A model generated the notes under the pieces. The model was not told the origin of the DNA. It ran no database searches and saw nothing but the letters and a program-made list of their open reading frames with translations. This document shows positions 54,302 through 62,480 of a stretch of DNA of 64,000 bases, in pieces. The DNA is from Hoylesella loescheii. GTDB taxonomy: Bacteria; Bacteroidota; Bacteroidia; Bacteroidales; Bacteroidaceae. Each line of letters begins with the position of its first letter. The stretch's first letter is position 1. The DNA lies in assembly GCA_021531755.1 (NCBI GenBank), contig JADYUK010000009.1, positions 1 through 64,000 of the forward strand, given 5' to 3'. Made by a program: the position numbers and the translations under genes.

Positions 54302-55357
54302 ATGTTAAAAAAGAACGTTCGAGACTCTAACATTGAGCTATTGCGCTTGCTGGCAATGTTGATGGTTTTAATCTATCATGCAGACTTCTTGTCTTTGGGA
54401 GTTCCATGTATGAAAGGAGAATTATCAATAAGTCAGTGGGCAGATAGTTCTTTACGCTTCTTTGTACAATCTGTATGCGTGGTTTGTGTAAATGTGTTCG
54501 TAATGTTGTCTGGATGGTTTGGTATTAAACCAAAAATAGACAGACTTATAGCATTCCTGTTTCAAGTTACTTTTTTTACACTGTTAAGTATCGTTGCCAA
54601 TGTGATCTTTTGGAATCATCAATTATGTTTTGATGATGTGAAGAATATTTTCATGCTAAATGACAACTTGTGGTTTCCGAAATCTTATTTATTGCTTTAT
54701 GTACTTAGTCCTGTATTAAATGCTTTTGTTGAGAAGGCTACTGCTCGACAATTCCGTATGGTTTTAATTCCTATGGTTGTATTTCAAATGGTTTATGGAT
54801 GGATGACAGGCGGTGTGGGATGGTATATGGGTGGATATAGCTGTATATTTTTTATAGAGCTATACTTGCTTGCTCGTTATATGCGTTTGCATGTAGCTTA
54901 TAAGCGTTATGGGGTAAAGATGCTTTCTGGATTATTTCTTATAGGAGCGTCGCTTGTTTCCATCATATGGATAATTTCTTCAATAAAAGGAATTGATGCA
55001 ACACGTTTTTTGAACGCCTATACACAACCATTTGCTATTATGGGTGCAGCTGTGTTACTTTTGTTGTTTTCAAAGATAAGTTTAAAGAATCAAAAAATCA
55101 ACAAAATTGCAGCATCTTGTTTTGCTGTATATCTGTTTCATTGCGCTCCAGGTATGCTAACACATTTTACGAGTACTGTCAGTATGTTGCATGAATCAAA
55201 TAATATTCTTATATTTGGCTTTTACACATTTATATTAATTATGGCAGTATATGTTGTAGCTATTCTTTTTGATCAACTAAGAATTTGGCTCTGGCATAAA
55301 ACTTCTCAATCATCTATATACATTAAATTTATAAGAATATGTCACACTTATTTGTAG
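54302..55357 (+). CDS. Membrane O-acyltransferase (acyltransferase-3 family)
   Basis: A 351-aa multi-spanning protein of the AT-3/OafA-WecH type. The opening RDSNIELLRLLAMLMVLIYH carries the arginine/histidine-containing start of the family, followed by about ten membrane segments. It probably O-acetylates a capsule sugar using cytoplasmic acetyl-CoA. It is intact, unlike the later acyltransferase at 58813. Its end overlaps the start of the next gene by 19 nt. Confidence 0.82.
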   Translation: MLKKNVRDSNIELLRLLAMLMVLIYHADFLSLGVPCMKGELSISQWADSSLRFFVQSVCVVCVNVFVMLSGWFGIKPKIDRLIAFLFQVTFFTLLSIVANVIFWNHQLCFDDVKNIFMLNDNLWFPKSYLLLYVLSPVLNAFVEKATARQFRMVLIPMVVFQMVYGWMTGGVGWYMGGYSCIFFIELYLLARYMRLHVAYKRYGVKMLSGLFLIGASLVSIIWIISSIKGIDATRFLNAYTQPFAIMGAAVLLLLFSKISLKNQKINKIAASCFAVYLFHCAPGMLTHFTSTVSMLHESNNILIFGFYTFILIMAVYVVAILFDQLRIWLWHKTSQSSIYIKFIRICHTYL

Positions 55358-56430
55358 TATTCACACCTTTTCAGCTTTTTATCGCCCAGCAACTTGTACA
55401 TCAGGAGCAGTTGAAGGATTGCATCTTGATAGAGGCATACGTTGCTGGTAATCCTCATTTCATAGAAATATATGATATGATGGAGATGGAGGGTATGTGG
55501 AAAAAGAAGTATATTATTCCAGATTTCGCCCAATGGGATGGTTTACGTACCACATCTATTATGGATGAGGTAAAAACTTATAAAATGTATCGCAAGATAT
55601 GGAATCTGATTAAATCTAATAATGTTGGAACTCTTTATTTAGGTGAAATGCAAAACAATGCAATTCGCTTCACAGATATTGTTTTTCATCATAAGGGAAT
55701 TAAAATCGTATTCTTCGAGGAAGGTACTGCGCATTATATCCAGAGACCATATCAGAAAGAGACTCGTTGGATGAAGATTAAGGAGTTTATTCGTGACTTG
55801 GTAGAATATTTGCCTTTATATCATGTGAGATTTGCAAAATGGAGATATGTCCTTTGTCGTCCGTTTGAAGGAGAATTACCTATGGATGTGCGTTATAGTG
55901 TTATCCCTGGACATTATAATAAACCATTTGATAAACAGTTGTACCCGTCTTTGGTTATATCTAAAAAATTGGAGGCGTATATGGCTGAATCTATATGCGA
56001 TACCGATAAAAAACGAGTTATGTTTATGACCGATCCTTTGGCTGAGGTTATCGGTTCTGAGTTTATGGAATGCTATTTTGACACTATAAAAGAATGTTTT
56101 GATAGTATATCCAAGGATACAGAAGTATATATCAAGTATCATCCTCGTGATCCAAAAGAGTCTCGAGACAGAGTTATAGAGATTGGTAAAGCATGCGGGC
56201 TTGACTGCAAGGTGATGAGTGAGAGAGTAAATATACCAGCCGAATATTATCTTCAGAAGTTCAAATTTGATTCAATTTTTGTATTTAATGCCAGCACCTA
56301 TTTCTATGATGGGTACTTATTCCCTAAATGTAATTTTGTGAAGCTTCTTCCAAAGTTGTATGCACGAGTTAAGGCTGCTGGGTTAAGTGAAGATAAGTTG
56401 AAGTGGTTTGATGCATTTCTAAAAAATTAG
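55339..56430 (+). CDS. Sialyl/polysialyltransferase-like glycosyltransferase (possible legionaminyltransferase)
   Basis: A 363-aa GT-B type protein. Two motifs shared by bacterial sialyltransferases of the GT38/GT52 kind are visible: the D/E-D/E-G motif in VFFEEGTAHYI (residues 127-129) and the HP motif in YIKYHPRDPKE (about residue 260), plus a serine/threonine pair in VFNASTYFYDG. The N-terminus SHLFVVFTPFQLFIAQQLV is also typical. In a locus making a CMP-nonulosonate, the simplest reading is that it transfers legionaminic acid, perhaps polymerising it. The acceptor and linkage are unknown. Confidence 0.72.
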   Translation: MSHLFVVFTPFQLFIAQQLVHQEQLKDCILIEAYVAGNPHFIEIYDMMEMEGMWKKKYIIPDFAQWDGLRTTSIMDEVKTYKMYRKIWNLIKSNNVGTLYLGEMQNNAIRFTDIVFHHKGIKIVFFEEGTAHYIQRPYQKETRWMKIKEFIRDLVEYLPLYHVRFAKWRYVLCRPFEGELPMDVRYSVIPGHYNKPFDKQLYPSLVISKKLEAYMAESICDTDKKRVMFMTDPLAEVIGSEFMECYFDTIKECFDSISKDTEVYIKYHPRDPKESRDRVIEIGKACGLDCKVMSERVNIPAEYYLQKFKFDSIFVFNASTYFYDGYLFPKCNFVKLLPKLYARVKAAGLSEDKLKWFDAFLKN

Positions 56431-56435
56431 TTTAA

Positions 56436-57055
56436 ATGAATCCAATTAGTATAAAGCAGACAATTCGTCTTAAGTTAGACAGGCTTTTTCATATAGATAG
56501 AAAGGGTGAGTATGGTTTGATGGCATCTACTGCCTATTTGTCACCTGACACCGTTCTTTTTAGTAAAAAGAATCTATTTATGGAAGAGAATACTAGTATT
56601 CCTGGTGGGGCAATGATCTTAAATCCCCGTTCTAAGTTTATCATGAAGAAAGGTAGCTTTTCTTCTTATAATTTATGTGTATGTCCTGGTAATCATGCTG
56701 TAGTAAAAGGAGTCTGGAAGCATGATGTTACAGATGCCATGAAGGATGAGTTATATCCAGATCATCGATATGATAAGGATATAATCGTAGAGGAGGATGT
56801 GTGGATGGGAATCAATGTTACTTTACTGAATGGGGCTCATATCGGGCGTGGTTGTATTGTGGGTGCAGGTTGTGTGGTGTCAGGTAATACCCCCCATATT
56901 CAGTTGTTGTAGGTAATCCATGGAGAATTGTAAAATTTGTCTTTACACCAGAAGAAATCGTGGAACATGAGGCTAAACTTTATTCTGAGGATGAACGTAT
57001 TCCTTTGGAAACTTTGCAAAAGAACTATGATGATTGGTTGAAGACGAAAATATAG
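56436..57055 (+). pseudogene. Hexapeptide O-acetyltransferase, off-frame at a C6 tract
   Basis: Intact translation runs from MNPISIKQTIRLKLDRLFHI to VGAGCVVSGNTP, then shifts and stops at 56912. Adding one C to the six-C run at 56890-56895 restores SGNTPPYSVVVGNPWRIVKF and a full C-terminus to 57055. Hexapeptide repeats (IVEEDVWMGINVTLLNGAHI) identify a WbbJ/maltose-acetyltransferase-type enzyme, presumably modifying a capsule sugar. The downstream part is otherwise free of damage, which is more like a switched-off gene (or a sequencing error in the run) than an old pseudogene. The next gene starts 4 nt after the restored stop. Confidence 0.82.
56890..56895 (+). repeat. C6 homopolymer at the frame break
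   Basis: Six consecutive C in the acetyltransferase frame; seven would restore the reading frame. Possible slipped-strand switch. Confidence 0.7.
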
Positions 57056-57059
57056 ATGT

Positions 57060-58208
57060 ATGAAAAAGAAAATACTATTTGTAATTCCCGACTTCTATAT
57101 TGGAGGTACTAATAAGTCGTTGGAGAACCTGCTGCTATTGATAGATAGTAATATATATGAAATAAGAATATTCTCTTTATACGAGGATGGTGATTTTTAC
57201 TATAAAGAAAAGGTATTTAAGCCGTATCTAATAAAAAAGAGTCTTTTCTATCGCTTATTTCATGATCATTTCTGGTTTCGTAAATTTTCTACTTTAGTTT
57301 CTTTGTTGTTTAGATGCAATGCAAGTAGATTGTTGCATAAATTTGAAATCAACAGAATTCAGAAAAAGGAAAAATTTGATACAGTTATTGCATATCAAGA
57401 ATCATCTGCAACAATATGTGTATCTATGCTTCGTAATTGCTCTAATCGAATAGCTTGGGTGCACTGTGAATTAAGATATTGGTTGCAAGATTTAGTTAAA
57501 GGAAGGAAACTTGAAGAAGCTGGTGATTATAGAAAATATGATAAAATAATATGTGTATCTGAATCTGCAAGGCAGTCTTTTCTGAGTCTCTATCCACAAT
57601 TATCCGATAAAGTAATGTTTATATATAATTCCGTTGATGATAATCATATTAAAGAACTGGCTGATGATGTAAAAGTAAATGTTCCTTTTTCGGATAACAC
57701 ATTTAATATATTATCTGTAGGCCGTTTTTCCCCAACAAAGCAGTTTGATTTAATTCCTAAAATTGTATCTGAACTAAAAAAAATGACTTCAAAGCCCTTC
57801 TGCTGGTATATTATAGCTTCTACAGAAGAATGTCTTCAAGACATGTTAGACAAAATAAAAAAATATGATGTAAGTCGTGAAGTGATTTTGTTAGGAGCAA
57901 AGGATAACCCTTATCCTTATTTTAAAAAGTCAGATTTGTTTGTTTGTACTTCGGTTTCAGAAAGCTTTTCTTATGTTATTGCAGAGTCAAAAGTTTTACA
58001 TGTTCCTGTACTTTGCAATAATATACCAGTAGCTATGGAAGTTGTTTCTGATGAAGAAGGGTGGATTTGTAGCATAGCTGATATGCCTGAAACTTTGTCA
58101 AGAATTATAGAAAACAATAATAGCATTTATACAAAGGTTAAGGGAAAAATATTAAATTATCAGTATAATAATCATGAAATCCTAAAAAAATTCGAAGATA
58201 TAGTATGA
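57060..58208 (+). CDS. Glycosyltransferase family 4
   Basis: A 382-aa GT-B glycosyltransferase. The N-terminal ILFVIPDFYIGGTNKSLENLL is the acceptor-side glycine loop. The C-terminal half starts NILSVGRFSPTKQFDLIPKI and ends in the donor-binding E-x7-E region (CTSVSESFSYVIAESKVLHVPVL, seen in part). It is cytoplasmic or membrane-associated and builds the lipid-linked repeat unit. Very AT-rich. The stop codon overlaps the next gene's ATG (ATGA). Donor sugar not assignable. Confidence 0.88.
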   Translation: MKKKILFVIPDFYIGGTNKSLENLLLLIDSNIYEIRIFSLYEDGDFYYKEKVFKPYLIKKSLFYRLFHDHFWFRKFSTLVSLLFRCNASRLLHKFEINRIQKKEKFDTVIAYQESSATICVSMLRNCSNRIAWVHCELRYWLQDLVKGRKLEEAGDYRKYDKIICVSESARQSFLSLYPQLSDKVMFIYNSVDDNHIKELADDVKVNVPFSDNTFNILSVGRFSPTKQFDLIPKIVSELKKMTSKPFCWYIIASTEECLQDMLDKIKKYDVSREVILLGAKDNPYPYFKKSDLFVCTSVSESFSYVIAESKVLHVPVLCNNIPVAMEVVSDEEGWICSIADMPETLSRIIENNNSIYTKVKGKILNYQYNNHEILKKFEDIV

Positions 58209-58820
58209 TAAGTGAAATTTTCTCTTTGTTTTTAAATGCTCCAAAAGTAGTTCGTATTAAGGTATATCCTTATTTTAATCGGCTTCTCATTAAGAAAGTG
58301 GGGGGGGCATTTGGGTAATAATATTCAGATTCCAGGAAAATTGAATTTAAAAAATCAAGGAAGTCTCTATATCGGGGATAACTTCTATTTTTCTTCTGGA
58401 GATTCTATAAATCCAATAGCGAGTAATTTGCAAGGGAATATTTATATAGAGCCAAAAGCTCATTTAAAGATTGGGAATAACGTGGGTATGAGCAGTACTC
58501 GTATATGGTGCAGTAATAGTATTACTATTGGGAATCATGTGAAAATAGGAGCTTGTGTTTTAATAACTGATACCGATGCTCATCCTATGGATTATCTAAT
58601 ACGGCGATCTTCAGGAGAAGGAACACTGTTTGCTCCGATTATTATAGAGGATGATGTATGGATAGGTGCACATTCTGTTATACTCAAAGGTGTTACTATA
58701 GGCGCACGAACTATTATCGGAGCTGGGAGTGTTGTCACAAAGAGTATCCCTGCAGATTGTGTTGCTGCAGGAAACCCATGTAAGGTTATTAGAAAGTTAA
58801 ATAATACAATTAATGAATAA
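58205..58820 (+). pseudogene. Hexapeptide O-acetyltransferase, off-frame at a G8 tract
   Basis: The frame from the ATG at 58205 (MISEIFSLFLNAPKVVRIKV) runs into eight G at 58300-58307, shifts and stops at 58318. With seven G it would continue HLGNNIQIPGKLNLKNQG to the stop at 58820. The rest is a standard left-handed beta-helix acetyltransferase (IGNHVKIGACVLITDTDAHP with the catalytic histidine, then DDVWIGAHSVILKGVTIG and SIPADCVAAGNPCKVIRK). The part from 58311 stays open from a TTG but lacks the N-terminal helices. A phase-variable gene in the off state or a sequencing artefact. Confidence 0.82.
58300..58307 (+). repeat. G8 homopolymer at the frame break
   Basis: Eight consecutive G near the start of the acetyltransferase; seven would be in frame. 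Long G runs are otherwise rare in this AT-rich stretch. Confidence 0.8.
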
Positions 58821-59750
58821 ACGAGTTTATTATTTAGATAACTTATCTGGTTTGTTAATTTGTTACATGATGCTGAATCATGTTTTGTTAATGGGGCAGG
58901 TTGATTGTAATGTTGATAATATTCTGTTAGAGCCTTTACAGTTTTTTATGTTTTGGTTCTTTTTCAAGAGTGGAATGTTTTACACCCCGAAAAATTATAA
59001 ACAATTATTCATTCGGGGGGGCAAAAATTACTGGTTCCATTAGCTATATATAGCTTCTTAGGACATATAGTACAGTGCTTGAAATTATTTGCCAGTGATG
59101 ATTATAATTGGAAACATTATTTACTAACCCCAATCAAGGAGTTTGTATGTACAGGTAGTGTTACTGGTAATCATCCTTTATGGTTTTTGTTTTCTTTATT
59201 TTTTGTTCAACTTTTGTTTAATGAATTATATGTAAGAAAGATTAAGCCACAATTTATTTTCATCATTAGTATAATAATACCGATAGTTCTGTATTATAAT
59301 AGCATTTCTAATTTGCCTATATATCTTACTAATGTCCCTTTGGGATTGTCCGTTTATACCTTAGGTTATATTTTAAAAAATAGACAGTTTGATAAGAAAC
59401 TTATATCAATAGCGGGGATTATATATCTGGGAGTAATCTTGTTTTACCCATCGCATTTGATATTTCGTTCAAATACATTGAATAGTGGTGGAAATTATCT
59501 TCTTGCCATTATATTTTCATTGGCAGGCTGTGTCGTATTCAATAATATTTTCAAGTTTTTGCCTAATTGTAGGGTCTTACAATTCATAGGTCAACATTCA
59601 ATGACTTATTATGTAACTCATTGGGTTATATTGAATGTATGTACTTTGATAATGGTAACTGGTTTCCATCGTCAAGGAGTAACAGTTTTTGTTATGATGA
59701 TACTTGCTTGCTTGTTAATTCCGACATTGATAATTAAAATTAAGAAATAA
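58813..59750 (+). pseudogene. Membrane acyltransferase (AT-3 family), off-frame at a G7 tract
   Basis: The first 76 codons (YYLDNLSGLLICYMMLNHVL and on to KSGMFYTPKNYKQLFIRGG) stop at 59043, just after seven G at 59015-59021. With eight G the frame continues QKLLVPLAIYSFLGHIVQCL into the open frame that ends at 59750. Together they give about 312 aa with roughly ten membrane segments and the AT-3 features GNHPLWFLFSLFFVQLLF and FIGQHSMTYYVTHW. The intact product would O-acylate a capsule sugar. Its start overlaps the preceding gene by 8 nt. Confidence 0.82.
59015..59021 (+). repeat. G7 homopolymer at the frame break
   Basis: Seven consecutive G in the acyltransferase; one more restores the frame. 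Third such tract in the locus. Confidence 0.75.
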
Positions 59751-59755
59751 ATAGT

Positions 59756-60850
59756 ATGAATCCAAAAATTTTAGCATTATATTTACCTCAGTTTCATCCG
59801 TTCCGAGAGAACGACGAGTGGTGGGGAAAAGGTTTTACAGAGTGGACTAATGTAGGTAAGGCTAAGCCTTTGTTCCGGGGACATGATGAGCCTCGTGTAC
59901 CTACAGAATTAGGTTATTATGATCTTCGTTTACCTCTTATTCGTGAGCAACAGGCTCAAATGGCACGTGAAGCAGGTGTGACAGCTTTTTGTTACTGGCA
60001 TTACTGGTTTGGTAATGGCAGAAGACTCTTGGCAGATGTGTTCCATGAGGTGTTAGAGTCAGGTAAGCCTGATTTCCCTTTCTGCTTGGCATGGGCCAAT
60101 CATACATGGAGAGCTGTAGGTTGTACGGCTGGTAATGATTCTAAAGCTATATTAATGGAGCAAACCTATCCTGGTATAGACGATGCAAAGGCGCATTTTG
60201 AATTACTGCTTAAGGCTTTTAGGGATGAGCGTTATGTCAAAGTAGATGGTAAACCTTATCTTTTCATTTTTGATCCAGTTGCTCTTCCGCAGGAATATGT
60301 AGAATGTTTTAAGAAAATGAGTGTTGAGGCAGGTTTTCCAGGAATCTATCTTGTCGCAAACGTGAGTGACAATAGTATCAAAAAGGAGGTGATGCTTCAG
60401 AAAGGATATGATGCAGTATGTTATTGTGATATATTGGGTCATGCTCAGCAAAAGAGAAATACATTTTGGCATAAGGTTTATAAGCACTTGCAGGGTATCT
60501 TATTGAATCGTCCAACTCACGTTTATGATTATAGTAAGCACTATAAGGAACTAATCGGAGAGATAGATAAAGATGAGAATGTGATACCGCAGATTGTTCC
60601 TCAATGGGATCATTCTCCTCGTGGAGGCCGAAAAACGAATATTTATATCAACTCTACTCCTGAAAACTTTGCCAAGCATGTTCGTATGGCAATGGAAGCT
60701 ATCAAGGGAAAGAAAGAGGAGCATCAGATTTTGATGTTGAAATCCTGGAATGAGTGGGCTGAGGGCAACTATATGGAGCCTGACTTGACACATGGAAGAG
60801 GATATATTGAGGCTTTACGTAGAGTAGTAGATGAATATAGGGATAAATAA
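59756..60850 (+). CDS. WbsX-like (GH99-like domain) capsule protein
   Basis: A 364-aa protein of the WbsX/GH99-like family found in O-antigen and capsule loci. The opening KILALYLPQFHPFRENDEWW, then GKGFTEWTNVGKAKPLF, the FCLAWANHTWR strand, PQWDHSPRGG and the terminal LMLKSWNEWAEGNYMEPD are highly characteristic. Homologues are annotated as glycosyltransferases or glycan-processing enzymes without firm biochemical proof. It is the last intact gene of the capsule locus in this window. Confidence 0.88.
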   Translation: MNPKILALYLPQFHPFRENDEWWGKGFTEWTNVGKAKPLFRGHDEPRVPTELGYYDLRLPLIREQQAQMAREAGVTAFCYWHYWFGNGRRLLADVFHEVLESGKPDFPFCLAWANHTWRAVGCTAGNDSKAILMEQTYPGIDDAKAHFELLLKAFRDERYVKVDGKPYLFIFDPVALPQEYVECFKKMSVEAGFPGIYLVANVSDNSIKKEVMLQKGYDAVCYCDILGHAQQKRNTFWHKVYKHLQGILLNRPTHVYDYSKHYKELIGEIDKDENVIPQIVPQWDHSPRGGRKTNIYINSTPENFAKHVRMAMEAIKGKKEEHQILMLKSWNEWAEGNYMEPDLTHGRGYIEALRRVVDEYRDK

Positions 60851-61040
60851 AATTTATTAAGGATTTAATTTATCGCATATTAGCCAAGCTTTATCCTATG
60901 GATTTAATAGAAAAGCTTGTTAATTATAAATACGTTATTCAGTCTTATAAGATATTTTTTCGTTAGGGAGTGTTGACACGATGAGTATTCCTGCTGATTG
61001 TGTGGATGTAGAAAAACTATGTAAGGCTATAAAAGTATAG
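60851..61040 (+). pseudogene. Internally deleted acetyltransferase relic
   Basis: One short frame reads KFIKDLIYRILAKLYPMDLI like the N-terminus of a transferase. Next to it, at 60966-61040, another reads SIPADCVDVEKLCKAIKV, clearly related to the ending SIPADCVAAGNPCKVIRK of the acetyltransferase at 58205-58820. The whole beta-helix between them is missing. It marks the boundary between the capsule locus and the retron cassette. Confidence 0.65.
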
Positions 61041-61118
61041 AAATAATACTTAATCAATATTATACTTTTCTGTATTTATAAAATAGAATACAATCGTAAA
61101 TAGAGAAGTAATTATAGC

Positions 61119-61979
61119 ATGCTAAAGAAAAAAAAGAACATAAATTTAAATGAGCAAAGGAGGATAGACGAATTATTTCTAAGGCACGATTGGACTTTAA
61201 AGGGGAATCGGTATGAAAATTTTTGTTCTCTTGGAGGAAAGATGAATGCTGATGAATTTGAACTTTTATTTGAATTAGTTGATAGGTTCCATTTACTTGA
61301 TATCTGTAATTTTATGGATGAATTCTTGATGGGATATTATAGTTGTGATGATGCGATTTTTCAAAATGCCCATTCTGTTATAGTTACTCCTATGAAAGAA
61401 GTTGATATACATGGACATCATAAACTTAAAGATAAGAGTGGCGATGTGGTTTTTTCTATGTTTCAGGAAAAGAGAACTCTTTGTGAGTATGAAGAAAAAA
61501 TCGTGTTTTGCAACGATGCTGCTGATGCTAAAAATGTCTTTCAAGATAATGATGTTATTTGTTTTGTTGATGATTTTGTTGGAACCGGTAAAACATATGA
61601 TGATACATATAAATCTTTTGTTTCCTATTTTAAAAGTCAGAATATAGTAATAGATAATAGGAAAGTTTTCGCAGTAACAGCATGGGCAATGCATCATGGA
61701 TATGATTATTGTAAAGAGAAAGATTTAAGGCTTTTTTGTTCAAGTTTTTTTGATAAGGCTATATCTGAAAGTCCTAATTATACGGCTTTAGAGATAAATT
61801 ACAAAAAAGGGCTTATGGTTCAAATGGAGAAATTTTATGGAAATAGAATCACCTCAATATATTCCTTAGGTTACATGCAGAGCGAGGCTTTAATATCGAT
61901 AATGGATAAATCTCCCAATAATACATTTCCTATTTTTTGGAAAGCAAAAGATGATTTAAATATATTCCCAAGATTCTAA
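61119..61979 (+). CDS. Retron-associated phosphoribosyltransferase-like effector
   Basis: A 286-aa protein with a type I phosphoribosyltransferase PRPP-binding motif, VICFVDDFVGTGKT (residues 146-159), in the centre. The C-terminal block GYMQSEALISIMDKSPNN, then TFPIFW, is also present. A helical N-terminal region precedes it. It is followed four nt later by a winged-helix gene and then by a retron reverse transcriptase. PRTase-like plus winged-helix plus RT is the gene content described for type III retrons, in which the PRTase-like protein is the presumed toxic effector restrained by the RT-msDNA complex. The substrate is unknown; action on a nucleotide pool or tRNA would be speculation. 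Confidence 0.8.
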   Translation: MLKKKKNINLNEQRRIDELFLRHDWTLKGNRYENFCSLGGKMNADEFELLFELVDRFHLLDICNFMDEFLMGYYSCDDAIFQNAHSVIVTPMKEVDIHGHHKLKDKSGDVVFSMFQEKRTLCEYEEKIVFCNDAADAKNVFQDNDVICFVDDFVGTGKTYDDTYKSFVSYFKSQNIVIDNRKVFAVTAWAMHHGYDYCKEKDLRLFCSSFFDKAISESPNYTALEINYKKGLMVQMEKFYGNRITSIYSLGYMQSEALISIMDKSPNNTFPIFWKAKDDLNIFPRF

Positions 61980-61983
61980 AATA

Positions 61984-62292
61984 ATGAAAACAGAAATAAA
62001 ACTTCAGCTGTTAGTAACAGTTAAATACAACTTGAATGTCAGCGGCTTAATTGAAATGGGGCTTAGCTATGCAGAAATTGGTCAACAATTAGCTTTGTTG
62101 ACTCGTGCAGGTTACATTGATAAAGATAAAGATAAAATTGGATTGTCCCCGAAAGGGGAAGCTTATTTTAAAGGATTGAGTGAAAAAATGAATAGAAATG
62201 TTAAATTTCTATGGATAAATCCACTTTATGATGAAATGATACCGAAAAAAGATAAAAATGATGTATATTTGCCAAAGAATTGGAGAATATAG
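61984..62292 (+). CDS. Retron-associated winged-helix protein
   Basis: A 102-aa protein. The first 60 residues read as a winged helix (LIEMGLSYAEIGQQLALLTR, AGYIDKDKDKIGLSPKGEAYF), followed by a short tail ending VYLPKNWRI. It begins four nt after the PRTase-like gene and is followed directly by the structured region preceding the RT. In related cassettes this small protein accompanies the effector and may bind the msDNA or the effector. No catalytic residues are apparent. Confidence 0.75.
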   Translation: MKTEIKLQLLVTVKYNLNVSGLIEMGLSYAEIGQQLALLTRAGYIDKDKDKIGLSPKGEAYFKGLSEKMNRNVKFLWINPLYDEMIPKKDKNDVYLPKNWRI

Positions 62293-62299
62293 ATTATAT

Positions 62300-62470
62300 A
62301 CAAAATAAAATAGGTAACTATTTCGGTGGAGCGAGTCGCTCTTTCTGTACTGAGTATGTAATTTCAAGCTTTTGAGCCAATTTGCTTCTCATGCGCCCAG
62401 AGGTCGCATTCCCAGCAAATTGTCTCAAATATCGAAAAATATGGAGGATAGTGTGCTATCCTCCCTCAAG
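62300..62470 (+). ncRNA. Candidate retron msr-msd RNA
   Basis: The 188-nt gap between the winged-helix stop and the RT start contains three hairpins in a row. They are GAGCGA/TCGCTC (62329-62341), a long msd-like stem TTTGAGcCAATTTGCT / AGCAAATTGtCTCAAA with inner ATGCG/CGCAT (62371-62429), and GGAGGATAG/CTATCCTCC (62443-62464). TATTTCG near 62320 and CGAAAAATA near 62433 could form the closing a1/a2 pairing. The size, the position immediately upstream of the RT and the long stem fit a retron non-coding RNA. The exact ends and the branching guanosine cannot be fixed here. Confidence 0.7.
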
Positions 62471-62480
62471 ATTTTTTATA

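Noticed and set aside
62382..62480. Longer N-terminus for the reverse transcriptase
   Set aside because: The extension overlaps the msd stem and the third hairpin; family N-termini start near the ATG at 62481.
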